Source of the DNA: Paraburkholderia sp. BL10I2N1
GTDB taxonomy: Bacteria; Pseudomonadota; Gammaproteobacteria; Burkholderiales; Burkholderiaceae
Direction of reading: 5' to 3'
Length of the DNA: 64,000 nucleotides
Assembly (NCBI RefSeq): GCF_004361815.1
Contig: NZ_SNWA01000002.1
Coordinates: 744,001-808,000 of the forward strand
The notes under the pieces are model-generated. The model was not told where the DNA came from and did no database searches. It saw only the letters and a program-made list of their open reading frames with translations. Of this stretch, positions 38,727 to 47,322 are shown in pieces. The position numbers were made by a program, and so were the translations under genes. Positions within the stretch are counted from its first letter, which is position 1; every line of letters starts with the position of its first letter.

Positions 38727-39956
38727 ATGAAATCTGTCATCAGACACCTCGCTTCGCTTCCCACGGCGCCGGCCAATGCCGCAAGAGTCAGCAAGAGGCT
38801 GCCCACGCGGGGTGCCGCCCCAACGTCGCATCCCGCACCCGCCGCACATGGCGGCCTGTGGCGCCGGTTGCTGCTCGCGCTGTGCGGCACGGGCGTCGCG
38901 CTCGGCGCGGTACACGCTGCGTACGCCCAGGAGCCGCTGCTGCCGCCGCCCGCCGTCACGTCGACCACCATACCGGCGAACGGCGACCTGAATCCGTATG
39001 GTGTCGTCTTCGTTCCGGACGGCTTTCCCTCCTTCGGCAATATCGCGCCGGGCGATCTGCTGGTTTCGAACTTCAACAACGCGAAGAACGTCCAGGGCAC
39101 CGGCACCACGATCGTCAAGATCGTGCCGGGCGCGAAGCAGGCCGACACATTCTCCCAGCTCCACGCTACGCCCCAGTCCCCCATCGGCCTGACCATGGCC
39201 CTCGGCGTGCTGCGCGGTGGTTTCGTGCTGGTCGGCAACACGCCAACCACCGACGGCACGTTCAACACGATCAAGCCCGGCTCGCTGATCGTCGTGAACC
39301 GCAACGGCGTGGCGGTCGGGGAATTCAAGGGCACCCCGACAATCAATGGACCGTGGGGCATGACGATTTTCGATCAGGTCAATCACGCGAAAGTGTTCGT
39401 CTCGAACGTGCTGGGCGGAAACGTCGTGCGGCTCGACGTGACCGTCGACGCCAACGGCGTGCACCTCGTGAAGGCGACGCAGGTCGCATCGGGCTATCCG
39501 CACCGTGGCGACCCAGCAGCGGTCGTCGTCGGGCCGGCCGGGCTCGTATACGACCCGGTGCGCGACGTGCTCTACGTTGCATCGATAGTCGACAATGCGA
39601 TCTTCGCGGTGTTCGGCGCGGGCAACTCGCAGCACGACGGCGGCAAGGGCGTGCTGATCTACGCGGATAACAAGCACCTGCATGGACCGCTGGCGCTTGC
39701 GTTAGGACCGAACGGCGATCTCTTCACCTCGAACGGCGACGCGATCAACGCCGATCCGGCTCTGCCGAGCGAGCTCGTCGAGTTCACGCCGCAAGGGCAA
39801 TTCGTTGCGCAATTGCCGATCGATCCGGCGCCAGATGGAGCGTTTGGCATCGCGTTCCGTCAGATCATCCACGGACACGTGCACTTTGCAGCGGTCAACG
39901 ACAATACGAACGCAGTAACCGACTGGAACCTGCCGTTCGAACAGGCAGGACAGTGA
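38727..39956 (+). CDS. TIGR03118 family protein (exported beta-propeller)
   Basis: A 409-residue protein with a long N-terminal region and a signal sequence ending near residue 68 (LLLALCGTGVALGAVHAAYA). The mature part has repeated blades of the NHL/beta-propeller sort: NPYGVVFVPDGFPSFGNIAP, GPWGMTIFDQVNHAKVFVSN, GPAGLVYDPVRDVLYVAS, GPLALALGPNGDLFTSNGDA. This pattern is that of the uncharacterised TIGR03118 family. It is probably periplasmic. A second, nearly erased copy lies at 37736. Strong ribosome site GGAGAG before the ATG. Confidence 0.8.
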   Translation: MKSVIRHLASLPTAPANAARVSKRLPTRGAAPTSHPAPAAHGGLWRRLLLALCGTGVALGAVHAAYAQEPLLPPPAVTSTTIPANGDLNPYGVVFVPDGFPSFGNIAPGDLLVSNFNNAKNVQGTGTTIVKIVPGAKQADTFSQLHATPQSPIGLTMALGVLRGGFVLVGNTPTTDGTFNTIKPGSLIVVNRNGVAVGEFKGTPTINGPWGMTIFDQVNHAKVFVSNVLGGNVVRLDVTVDANGVHLVKATQVASGYPHRGDPAAVVVGPAGLVYDPVRDVLYVASIVDNAIFAVFGAGNSQHDGGKGVLIYADNKHLHGPLALALGPNGDLFTSNGDAINADPALPSELVEFTPQGQFVAQLPIDPAPDGAFGIAFRQIIHGHVHFAAVNDNTNAVTDWNLPFEQAGQ

Positions 39957-40282
39957 TGGAGCTAGTGGCGCGATCGGTTCGCTGCCGCTGTGAACGAACG
40001 CTGTGAACGACAACAAGCGCCGCTGCAGGCGCAGCACACGCTACGGGGTATCTGCGAATGGTCGCGTTAGCTAAATGGCGGATGGTAATCACGATGACCA
40101 TCCGCTTATCAGCAAATCGGATGACTGGTACAGGTCCGAATTGAGACGCCCGATCCTCCGGTTCGCGAGGTTGTTCGACTTATGCGACGCAGCATTCCGT
40201 GGACGCATCGACCATCAAATGCGGATATCCAACATACGGATGCTGGTCTGTCCGCATATCCAGCCCGGTCGGACTTCCCGTC
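39957..40282. other. 326-bp intergenic region with a hairpin
   Basis: No gene. An inverted repeat GCGGATGGT (40078-40086) / ACCATCCGC (40097-40105) with a 10-base loop lacks a T-run. Near-repeated GGATATCC and CCGCATATCC elements occur at 40223-40262. These could be debris from the mobile element implied by the neighbouring gene. Confidence 0.35.
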
Positions 40283-40774
40283 TCATCGTGTTCTCTTGCT
40301 GGTCGCCGGTGGCTTCCCGGGCAAGCGCGGACGCTCACTCTGCTCACGGTCCACGACGGTAAGGGGATTGTTCAGGAATTCCTTGGTGAGGTTACGGGTC
40401 TGGGCGTTATAGGTCCAGCGTGCAAACTGCTCAAGCAGATTGTTGTTCTCGGCCCCGAGTCGCTGGTTTTCCGCTTCCAGCCGTGCGATCCGGTCCAGGG
40501 CGATCTGCAGCTCCGGAGACACAGACTCAGGGAGTTGTTCATCACGCCCCGACAGGGCCTTCTTCCGGACCGCAAAAGCCAAACGGATTCGCTCGTGACG
40601 GTGAAGCGTCTGCCGCGTGTACCTAAGGCCAGCGCGCCGCTCGACCGCCTCGATAAGTGCTTCCCAGCTCAGCCGACCGCTCCAGCCATCCAGCACGTCA
40701 ACAATGGTGGCGACGACCTTGTCGTCCCAAGGCGGTCGCCCGTGAAGTCGCGGGCGATTCCGCTGGTGATGCAA
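40283..40774 (-). CDS. mobile-element accessory protein with coiled coil (integrase-associated)
   Basis: A 163-residue protein. The N-terminal half (RPPWDDKVVATIVDVLDGWS, then YTRQTLHRHERIRLAFAVRK) looks like a DNA-binding domain. It is followed by a coiled coil (LQIALDRIARLEAENQRLGA, then ENNNLLEQFARWTYNAQ). I associate this layout with the small third protein of TnpC/Tn554-like and multi-recombinase modules, which sits next to tyrosine recombinases. No recombinase is present here, so it is an orphan remnant. Family assignment is from memory of such modules and not verified. Confidence 0.55.
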   Translation of the reverse strand: MHHQRNRPRLHGRPPWDDKVVATIVDVLDGWSGRLSWEALIEAVERRAGLRYTRQTLHRHERIRLAFAVRKKALSGRDEQLPESVSPELQIALDRIARLEAENQRLGAENNNLLEQFARWTYNAQTRNLTKEFLNNPLTVVDREQSERPRLPGKPPATSKRTR

Positions 40775-41079
40775 ACCTGTCTCGATGCCGTACCTGCTTC
40801 GCTGTCGCGTTCAATAGACCGCGTATCGACGCGCAAACGTTGGCGAGTTCACTTTGTGGAGCTTGTGATCGATTTCAACGCTCGATCGGTTCTCAACCCG
40901 CGCATGCCCCTCCAGGACAAACGCACGGAAACGGAGGCATTCATCTGGCTTTCGTCATCGATCAGTAACAATCCATCCACGATAATCTGGGCGCTCGACG
41001 ATTCGTCAATTTCACAAAAAGGCGGCCAGCTCCGGTGAGGAGTTCGACACGCTGGTTTGACCTCCGGGGAAGCACTCAA
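40775..41079. other. 305-bp intergenic region
   Basis: No recognisable gene. Short frames on both strands show no domain. It separates the orphan mobile-element gene from the chemosensory operon and presumably carries that operon's promoter. A GGGGA ribosome site lies at its end. Confidence 0.4.
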
Positions 41080-43458
41080 ATGACCATCCGTCATCGCATC
41101 ACGCTATTGGTAATCTTGATGTTCGTCGCACTGTCGGCCATCGGCGGCTATGCGGTCTACCAGACGCGGGGCAGCGCCCGTGAGGTCAGGCGGGTGACGG
41201 AAGGCGTGGTGCCAAGCGCGCTGGCGTCGGCGGATCTGGTGTCGCAGGTCAAGGACGTCCAGCTGGCCACGATGACGCTGGTCTACGCGCCCGACGGCAA
41301 CGTCATGTCGCAGGCGCAGGAAGAACTCAAGGCGAAGAAAGCGTCTTTGCAACAGGCACTCGCGCTGCAGGCGAGAGATGCCGCGAGTCATGCCCAGAAA
41401 GGCCTTGTATCGCAGGCCAGCGACAGCCTGGAGAACTATTTCTCCGCGATCAACGAAACCGCAAAGATGAAAGCCGCCGGCAAGAACGAGCTGGCGCAGG
41501 CTTATCTTTTCGCCAACGTGGCCCAGTATCGCGACGAACTCGAAGGTATCGTCGAGACACTTCGCGTCGAGAAGAACCGCGAGAAGGATGAGGCCATCGC
41601 CACGCTGAACAGCACCCTCGCGACGACAACCACCGCAATCGGCGCCGTCACGGGTATCGCAGTCATTCTGCTGATCTCCATCGGTCTGCTGCTGTATCGC
41701 CAGATTACCCGGCCGCTCAGCCGCATGCAGGCGATGATGAGCGAGATCGCGTCGAGCCAGGACTTCACGCGCCGTGTGCCGGTGGGCCGCATGGACGAAA
41801 TCGGTCATTCGATTGTCGCGTTCAACGGGATGATCGAAAAGATTCAGGAAAATTCGGCGCTGCTCAAGCAAAAGACCGCGGACATCCAGGCGATGCTGCA
41901 GAACATGCAGCAGGGCATTCTGACCGTCGTCGAAGGGGCAGTCATCCATGCGGAGTATTCCGCGTATCTCGAAGCCATCTTCGAAACCAAGGACATCGCC
42001 GGACGCGGCCTGATGGAGCTTGTTTTTGCCGATACCGATCTGGGCGCGGATATCCTGTCGCAGGTCGACGCGGCGACTCACGCATGTCTCGGCGAGGATT
42101 GCATCAACTTCGAGTTCAACCAGCATCTGCTGGTGAGCGAAGTCGCCCGGCGCATGCCGGATGGGCGCGTCAAGATTCTCGACCTGAGCTGGTCGGCCAT
42201 CACCGATGAAAGCGACACCATCGTTCGACTGATGCTGTGCGTGCGCGATGTCACCGAACTGCGCAAGCTCGCGGCCGAGGCCAGCGAACAGAGGCGCAGG
42301 CTGGAGATGATCGGCGAAATCCTCGCGGTCAGTCAGGAGAAGTTCCACCACTTCATCGAGAGTTCGGCAGGCTTCATCAGCGAGAACGAGCGGATCATCC
42401 GCAAGCATTCCGAGGCGGACGGCGAGGCCATCGCCGAGTTGTTCCGCAACATGCACACGATCAAGGGTAACGCCCGCACCTACAATCTTCAGTACCTGAC
42501 TAACGTGGTGCACGAAACGGAGCAGCGCTACCAGCAACTGCGCCAGTCGGACACGGAGCGCACCTGGGACCAGGAAGGTCTGATGCAGGAACTGGCCCGC
42601 GTGCGGGAAGCGGTCGAAAGTTACGCCACGATCAACGAAGTCAGTCTTGGCCGCAAAGGCCCGGGCCGCCGCGGCAACGTCGAACAGTACCTGATGGTCG
42701 ACAAGGTGCAGATCCAGGAAGGTCTGCGTCTCACCGAAAAGGCGAACTCGGGCGAACTGCGCGATCTGATCGCCATGCGCGACGCGATGCAGCGCACCTT
42801 GCGCATGCTTGGGACGGAAAGCATCGGCGAAGTGTTGTCCGGCGTGCTTGAATCGCTGCCTTCGCTGGCAAAGGAACTGGGCAAGGTGGCGCCCGCCGTG
42901 CGCATTCACGATAACGGCTACCGCGTGAGCCGCGAGGTGAGCGGCACCCTGAACAACGTGTTCATGCATCTGCTGCGCAACGCCGTCGATCACGGCATCG
43001 AAACCGCCGACGCGCGGACCGCGCAGGGCAAGCCCGCCGCCGGCACGATCGACATCGAAGTCGGCGCACACAGGGATACCGTTCAGATCACCCTCAGCGA
43101 CGACGGACGCGGTCTCGCGCTGGGCCGGATTCGCAGCATCGCAATCGGGCGCGGCTGGATCGGCGCGGACGAACCGCTCGACGATGCGCAAATCGCGCAT
43201 CTGATCTTCCGGCCGGGCTTCTCGACAGCCGACAGAATCACGGAGGTGTCGGGACGCGGTGTGGGTATGGACGCGGTACAGGACTTCCTCAAACGCGAGA
43301 ACGGCCGGATCGAACTGCGCTTCACCGACGATCGCAAGGGCGCGGAATTCCGCCAGTTTCAGACGGTCGTGGTGCTGCCGGATAACGTCGCGGTGAACAG
43401 CGGCGCAATTCAGGCACACCGCGAAGCCGATGCGTTGCTCGATGCGGTCGCCGGTTAA
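41080..43458 (+). CDS. membrane CheA-like histidine kinase with four-helix sensor, HAMP and HPt domains
   Basis: A 792-residue hybrid. Order: membrane helix (~8-30), four-helix-bundle MCP-type sensor (~35-185; VTEGVVPSALASADLVSQVK), second helix (~187-207), HAMP (~208-262), a PAS-like region (~280-400), HPt with the phosphorylatable His in NMHTIKGN (~457), and a CheA-type ATPase (LLRNAVDHGIETADARTAQG, LSDDGRGLALG, IFRPGFSTADRITEVSGRGV). There is no P2 and no CheW-like regulatory domain at the end. It thus joins receptor and CheA in one chain. It heads an operon with an MCP-like protein, a CheX-like protein and CheY, which is the likely phosphoacceptor. Confidence 0.88.
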   Translation: MTIRHRITLLVILMFVALSAIGGYAVYQTRGSAREVRRVTEGVVPSALASADLVSQVKDVQLATMTLVYAPDGNVMSQAQEELKAKKASLQQALALQARDAASHAQKGLVSQASDSLENYFSAINETAKMKAAGKNELAQAYLFANVAQYRDELEGIVETLRVEKNREKDEAIATLNSTLATTTTAIGAVTGIAVILLISIGLLLYRQITRPLSRMQAMMSEIASSQDFTRRVPVGRMDEIGHSIVAFNGMIEKIQENSALLKQKTADIQAMLQNMQQGILTVVEGAVIHAEYSAYLEAIFETKDIAGRGLMELVFADTDLGADILSQVDAATHACLGEDCINFEFNQHLLVSEVARRMPDGRVKILDLSWSAITDESDTIVRLMLCVRDVTELRKLAAEASEQRRRLEMIGEILAVSQEKFHHFIESSAGFISENERIIRKHSEADGEAIAELFRNMHTIKGNARTYNLQYLTNVVHETEQRYQQLRQSDTERTWDQEGLMQELARVREAVESYATINEVSLGRKGPGRRGNVEQYLMVDKVQIQEGLRLTEKANSGELRDLIAMRDAMQRTLRMLGTESIGEVLSGVLESLPSLAKELGKVAPAVRIHDNGYRVSREVSGTLNNVFMHLLRNAVDHGIETADARTAQGKPAAGTIDIEVGAHRDTVQITLSDDGRGLALGRIRSIAIGRGWIGADEPLDDAQIAHLIFRPGFSTADRITEVSGRGVGMDAVQDFLKRENGRIELRFTDDRKGAEFRQFQTVVVLPDNVAVNSGAIQAHREADALLDAVAG

Positions 43459-43529
43459 GCCGCTTAGCCGCTTAAGCCGTTGAATCTCCCCTACCCTCTC
43501 GCATCAAATGAAATCCGGAAGGACTGGCT

Positions 43530-44264
43530 GTGATCGAACAGTATCTAGTAGCGGCACTCGGGAGTAGCGCGGTCACTGCCGTGCTCGCGCTCTCGGTGCA
43601 CAGGGTGTCCCACGCGAAAGCAACGCGCCAGCCACGCGTTGAAGCAGGCGCACGGATCGACATGCTGTCTGAGACCAATGCGCAGCAAAGCGCGCTGATC
43701 GACCAACAAAACCAGCAGACGCAGGAACTCGAAGCAACGCTTGCGCAGCTTCGCGACGATCTTGCGAATCAGGTCGCATCCAATGAGGCAATCCGCGCGT
43801 CGCTGAACGCGGCCGTCGACGACCGCGAGCAGCTGGCACAGCACGCTGACCGGATCGCAGCCGAAGCCTTGCGCCTGAAAAGTCTTGGCGCGACCTTCGA
43901 GCGATGGCATGAGCAGATGATCTCGCTGATGACACAGAACAAGGACATGCATGCGAAGAATCAGGAGCTTTCTTCGATCGTCAGGCATGTCGTGATCGTT
44001 TCGCTCAACGCGTCGATCGAGGCTGCCCGTGCGGGCCAGGCCGGACGCGGCTTTGCGGTGGTCGCAAGTGAAGTCAGGGCGCTCGCGGCCCGCTCGGAAG
44101 AACTGTCGAAGAGCTATAGGGACAGCCTCGACATCAGCGACCTGACCACTACCGCGACCTTCCAGGACATCCAGGCCGGCGGCAAGATGATCACCGCATC
44201 GCTTGCCAGCGTCGAGGCGCTTGCCAACCAGTTTCAGTCAAAGCTTCATCAGGCATCAACGTGA
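43530..44264 (+). CDS. short MCP-like signalling protein
   Basis: A 244-residue protein with one N-terminal membrane helix (~5-24), a long Gln/Glu/Ala coiled coil (~35-130), and one signalling tip (VSLNASIEAARAGQAGRGFA, then VVASEVRALAARSEELSKS). It has no periplasmic sensor and no HAMP, and the hairpin is about half as long as in ordinary receptors. The start is a GTG at 43530 with GGAAGG upstream. It overlaps the next gene in a GTGA. It may act as a scaffold or dedicated partner for the membrane kinase encoded before it. Confidence 0.8.
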   Translation: MIEQYLVAALGSSAVTAVLALSVHRVSHAKATRQPRVEAGARIDMLSETNAQQSALIDQQNQQTQELEATLAQLRDDLANQVASNEAIRASLNAAVDDREQLAQHADRIAAEALRLKSLGATFERWHEQMISLMTQNKDMHAKNQELSSIVRHVVIVSLNASIEAARAGQAGRGFAVVASEVRALAARSEELSKSYRDSLDISDLTTTATFQDIQAGGKMITASLASVEALANQFQSKLHQAST

Positions 44265-44800
44265 TCAGCAGCCACGCGAAGGACAGTTTCGAACGCATTT
44301 TCCGCAAGGCGGCGCAGTCACGGCTGTCGCTGGATTCGGGCGACGCCTGCGATATTACCCCGCTCGGGCAAGGCGAAACAGGAGCAAGCCTCGCAGGCGA
44401 CGTCGTCGTACTGACGATCTCGTCAATCGTGTTCAGGCTGATCCTCGTGATCCACTTCGACGAGGACGCCAGCACGCGCGACTATTTCGCAAGGGATGCG
44501 GCGGCAAGACCGTTTCAGGAGGTCTTTCTGGAGATCTGCAACCTCTGCTGCGGCGCCATGAACCAGGAACTGCTCCGGTATTTTCCGGATCTGGGTATGT
44601 CCACGCCCTACGTGCTGCACGCTCGCTGCGTGTCCCATCTGGAAGAGCTGAAGCCTGGGTATCTGTCGTCGCATGCGGTCACGATCAATGGGTCCATTCG
44701 CCTCGCGGCGACAGTCTGCGTATGTGCCTACGCGCCCATCGACTTCATCGCCGACGTCAGCACCGTTGAGGAAACCAGCGGCGAACTCGAGTTCTTTTGA
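44261..44800 (+). CDS. CheX-like chemotaxis phosphatase
   Basis: A 179-residue protein with the CheC/CheX pattern: a helix carrying ExxN (LEICNLCCGAMNQELLRYFP, with Glu91 and Asn94 as catalytic residues), then GMSTPYVL where the family has G-x-S-x-P. Such proteins dephosphorylate CheY-P. The GTG start overlaps the stop of the MCP-like gene (GTGA). CheY follows 58 bp later, so a kinase, a response regulator and its phosphatase are encoded together. Assignment rests on short motifs, hence moderate confidence. Confidence 0.65.
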   Translation: MISSHAKDSFERIFRKAAQSRLSLDSGDACDITPLGQGETGASLAGDVVVLTISSIVFRLILVIHFDEDASTRDYFARDAAARPFQEVFLEICNLCCGAMNQELLRYFPDLGMSTPYVLHARCVSHLEELKPGYLSSHAVTINGSIRLAATVCVCAYAPIDFIADVSTVEETSGELEFF

Positions 44801-44858
44801 GCGCTGTCGAGACTGGCGATGCCGACACCCGTTCCAATTGTCGTTACAGGAAAAGAAA

Positions 44859-45224
44859 ATGGCGAAAATTCTGGTTGTAGATGATTCCAGCACCGTGCGC
44901 GACGAGGTCGCCGGCTTCCTGCGAAAGAATGGCCTTGACGTCGATACCGCTGTCGACGGCAAGGACGGGCTGAGCAAGCTGAAGATGAGCCCCGGTATCA
45001 AGCTCGTGATCAGCGACGTCAACATGCCCAACATGGACGGTTTGACGATGGTGGAAAAGATTCGCGGGGAGCTGGCGAACAACGCAGTCAACGTGGTGAT
45101 GCTCACGACCGAAAGCAGTCCGGCAATGAAGGAAAGAGGCAAGGCGGCGGGCGTCAAAGGCTGGATCGTCAAGCCGTTCAAGGGCGACGCCGTGCTGGAA
45201 GCGTTCAAGAAAATGGCCAGCTAG
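44859..45224 (+). CDS. cheY: CheY-like response regulator
   Basis: A 121-residue stand-alone receiver. Acidic pocket VVDDSS (~8), phosphoacceptor Asp in LVISDVNMPNMDGL (~52), Thr in MLTTESS (~82) and Lys in IVKPF (~104) are all present; no output domain. It is the last gene of the operon that starts at 41080. AGGAAAAG precedes the ATG. Its 3' end overlaps by 20 bp the end of a convergent MCP fragment. Confidence 0.9.
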   Translation: MAKILVVDDSSTVRDEVAGFLRKNGLDVDTAVDGKDGLSKLKMSPGIKLVISDVNMPNMDGLTMVEKIRGELANNAVNVVMLTTESSPAMKERGKAAGVKGWIVKPFKGDAVLEAFKKMAS

Positions 45225-45722
45225 GCGGGCTTTTGCGGGCACGAACGGGTATCACGAGCATCGATGGCAACGCACGGGTGGACGGCGTCACCGCGCGCCT
45301 GATTGGGCCGCGCGTGCTGTGCGTGCTGTACGTATAGGCCGCACCGTCAGCGGTGTCGTTGATGCGAAACACCGCGACCGCTTCCCGCAACGCAGTCGCC
45401 TGCTCGGCCATCGACTGCGCAGCCGCCGACGCATGCTCGACGAGCGCCGCATTCTGCTGCGTCACTTCGTCCATCTGGCCGACCGCCATGTTCACCTCTT
45501 CGATGCCGGTGGTCTGCTCGTCGGAAGCCGATGAAATTTCAGCCACGATCACCGTCACCTGCTGCACCGACTGAACGATCTCCGCGATGATCCCGCCTGC
45601 GCCGTGCACCAGCTCGTTGCCAGTATCGACGCGGCTCGCCGACTGCTCGATCAACGCCTTGATTTCCTTCGCGGGGCCGGCGCTGCGCTGCGCGAGCGTG
45701 CGCACCTCACGAAGCCCGCGCG
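45205..45722 (-). pseudogene. 3' part of a methyl-accepting chemotaxis protein gene, cut off by insertion
   Basis: The minus-strand frame ends at 45205 with a normal MCP C-terminus ([20 protein letters not shown]). Going upstream it enters the hairpin at REVRTLAQRSAGPAKEIKAL; immediately before that the homology stops, at about 45715. This is precisely the part missing from the MCP fragment at 47466-48523, on the same strand and in the right order. The pieces together form one MCP interrupted by the hcp cassette. Not expressed as a protein, as no start is present. Confidence 0.8.
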
Positions 45723-46049
45723 GCCCGGACCGGACGAAGACACGCTTGACGGCAATGAACCGGACTACGGCGCACATTGCTTCGTATGCGAGGCGTCGCC
45801 GTGCGTGATCGGCGTCAAGAACGGGCGCGTGGTCTGTCGCTTGACCTTCCCGACGACTAACCGGCGACGACGCCGACGAACGAACGCCCCGACATGCGGG
45901 GCGTTTTTTGCTTTGAATCTAATATTTTGCAAACTACTGTTAAATATCAGATTTCTTATTCAAATTGCATTGCCGATGCATTGCAAATCCAAATGACATC
46001 GGGTACAAGCGGTAATTCACATTAACCTTTCTGAAGGGGCGTTTTCGAT
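45723..46049. other. left flank and promoter region of the T6SS cassette
   Basis: From about 45910 to 46030 the sequence is strikingly AT-rich (for example TCTAATATTTTGCAAAC), unlike the rest of the window. TAATAT and TTAAATAT are candidate -10 elements for hcp. A direct repeat TGCATTGC/TGCATTGC lies near 45970. The part before the terminator could encode a short Cys-containing peptide (HCFVCEASPCVIGVKNGRVV), not recognised. Confidence 0.5.
45883..45909 (+). terminator. rho-independent terminator at left edge of the T6SS cassette
   Basis: Arms AACGCCCCG (45883-45891) and CGGGGCGTT (45897-45905) with a 5-base loop, then a T run to 45909. It ends any transcript entering from the left. A near-identical stem closes the cassette on the right (47323-47347). 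Confidence 0.8.
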
Positions 46050-46535
46050 ATGCCGATTCCCGCACATATGTGGCTTAAAGATGATGGTGGCGCAGACATC
46101 AAAGGCTCGTCAACCGTTCAGGATCGCGAAGGAAGCGTTGAAATTATCAGCTTTGGACACGGTGTGAATCTGCCGGTTGATGCTGCTAACGGCAAGATCA
46201 CCGGGGCGCGTGCGCACTCGCCGGTTGCGTTCGAAAAGGAGTTCGATGCGGCGACACCTTATCTTTACAAGGCCGTGGCGAAGGGGCAAACGCTGCAATC
46301 GGCTGAGATCAAGTGGTATCGCATCAACGATGCGGGGAAAGAGGAAGTGTATTTCGTGATGCTGCTCGAAGGCGTAAAGGTCTGCGGCATCAATCCCGGC
46401 ATGGCTAATAGCAGGCTGGCGCAGGCGTCCGCTCCCAATCACGTTGAATCGGTCTCCATGATGTACGACCGCATCACGTGGCACTATCTCGACGGCAATA
46501 TCAAATACACAGACTCATGGACTGAGCGCGGATAA
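46050..46535 (+). CDS. hcp: type VI secretion tube protein Hcp
   Basis: A 161-residue Hcp (TssD), the hexameric ring protein that stacks into the type VI tube and carries small effectors in its lumen. Start MPIPAHMWLKDDGGADIKGS, then FGHGVNLPVDAANGKITGAR and HSPVAFEKEFDAATPYLYKA are the classic Hcp pattern; the C-terminus (YDRITWHYLDGNIKYTDSW) is also typical. No other tss genes are in the window, so this is an orphan auxiliary Hcp used with a main cluster elsewhere. AAGGGG lies ahead of the ATG. The effector gene begins 13 bp later. Confidence 0.93.
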   Translation: MPIPAHMWLKDDGGADIKGSSTVQDREGSVEIISFGHGVNLPVDAANGKITGARAHSPVAFEKEFDAATPYLYKAVAKGQTLQSAEIKWYRINDAGKEEVYFVMLLEGVKVCGINPGMANSRLAQASAPNHVESVSMMYDRITWHYLDGNIKYTDSWTERG

Positions 46536-46548
46536 GCGGGGGGTGACA

Positions 46549-47067
46549 ATGGCTGTTACCGGCAAGTTCATTATCGATAACCAATGGCTGGCACCACTGA
46601 CAATCTTTGGCGTCGGCACATTCAACGCATATTCGGGAAACGCACAATATCGCAATCGGGGCGGCTGCACGGCGGTGCCGGAAAACGGCCCGCTTCCCGC
46701 TGGCAAGTACTGGATCGTCCCGCGCCCTACTGGCGGCGTGCGCTCTGCGGTAGAAACGTGGTTAAAAGATGAGTTCAATCACTACTCGTCGCGCCCGACC
46801 GATCACAGTGAATGGTTTGCACTGTATCGTGATGATGGAAAAATAGACGATTACACATGGATCGACGGCGTGCGGCGTGGAAACTTCAGGTTGCATCCGG
46901 CTGGCGGTCGCGGTCTCTCACTTGGCTGCATCACGCTGCCGAGCCGCACCGATTTCCTGAGAATCCGGACGGCGCTGCTGCACACAAAGACTATCCCTGT
47001 TCGCAATTCGGCGCTTAACGCATATGGATCGATTGAGGTCGTCACGCATGGCAACACCTGTCCGTAG
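46549..47067 (+). CDS. DUF2778 L,D-transpeptidase-like effector (Tlde1-type), candidate T6SS toxin
   Basis: A 172-residue protein of the DUF2778 family, which includes Tlde1, an effector that attacks peptidoglycan by L,D-carboxypeptidase and transpeptidase exchange. The catalytic pattern is intact: RLHPAGGRGLSLGCITLPS, with His116 and Cys127, plus GNAQYRNRGGCTAVPENGPL, then PAGKYWIV, at the front. No Sec signal, as expected for cargo delivered by Hcp. It lies directly after hcp and overlaps the next gene by 20 bp. The ATG at 46549 has GGGGGG upstream; a GTG two codons earlier is the alternative. Activity is inferred from family and context. Confidence 0.85.
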   Translation: MAVTGKFIIDNQWLAPLTIFGVGTFNAYSGNAQYRNRGGCTAVPENGPLPAGKYWIVPRPTGGVRSAVETWLKDEFNHYSSRPTDHSEWFALYRDDGKIDDYTWIDGVRRGNFRLHPAGGRGLSLGCITLPSRTDFLRIRTALLHTKTIPVRNSALNAYGSIEVVTHGNTCP

Positions 47068-47308
47068 GGTGCTTAAGGTCCTGCTGTTTATAGGTCTGTA
47101 CCTCCTGTCATTCCGCTTTGTCCGCCCGTACGACGATGGGTGGACACAGTCCGAGATGCGCGCATGGATGCACGCTTCGGAGGTGCTAGGTATCCGCGAT
47201 CCGGAAAACCTGTATATCGGCCTATGGATGACTATTGAACTGATCGTGGCAGTAGGTGCCTATGTTGCGATCGTCAAGCTATGGCGGCACTACCGGACGA
47301 AGCCATAG
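47048..47308 (+). CDS. small membrane protein, candidate immunity protein for the DUF2778 effector
   Basis: An 86-residue protein with two membrane helices (~8-22, VLLFIGLYLLS, and ~52-76, IGLWMTIELIVAVGAYVAIV), leaving a ~30-residue charged segment (RPYDDGWTQSEMRAWMHASE) that may face the periplasm, where the toxin would act. The ATG at 47048 lies inside the effector gene (20-bp overlap), a common effector/immunity layout, with GAGG upstream. I do not recognise a family; it does not look like the known periplasmic Tldi1. The immunity role is inferred from position and topology. Confidence 0.6.
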   Translation: MATPVRRVLKVLLFIGLYLLSFRFVRPYDDGWTQSEMRAWMHASEVLGIRDPENLYIGLWMTIELIVAVGAYVAIVKLWRHYRTKP

Positions 47309-47322
47309 GCGCACGCGAACAG

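Noticed and set aside
38448-39683. 411-codon minus-strand frame opposite the beta-propeller gene
   Set aside because: Composition typical of an off-strand frame; the plus-strand protein has a signal sequence, blades and a ribosome site.
40078-40105. 9-bp inverted repeat with a 10-base loop as a terminator
   Set aside because: No T-run and ~120 bp after the nearest stop.
41104-43419. Long open frame (about 770 codons) on the minus strand opposite the CheA-like kinase
   Set aside because: It mirrors the third-position GC bias of the real gene; the product is His/Arg-rich with no domain, while the plus strand shows clear kinase motifs.
45604-45996. Plus-strand frame containing HCFVCEASPC, left of the hcp cassette
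   Set aside because: The Cys pattern is suggestive, but the frame overlaps the MCP remnant antisense, crosses a terminator and runs into AT-rich non-coding DNA.
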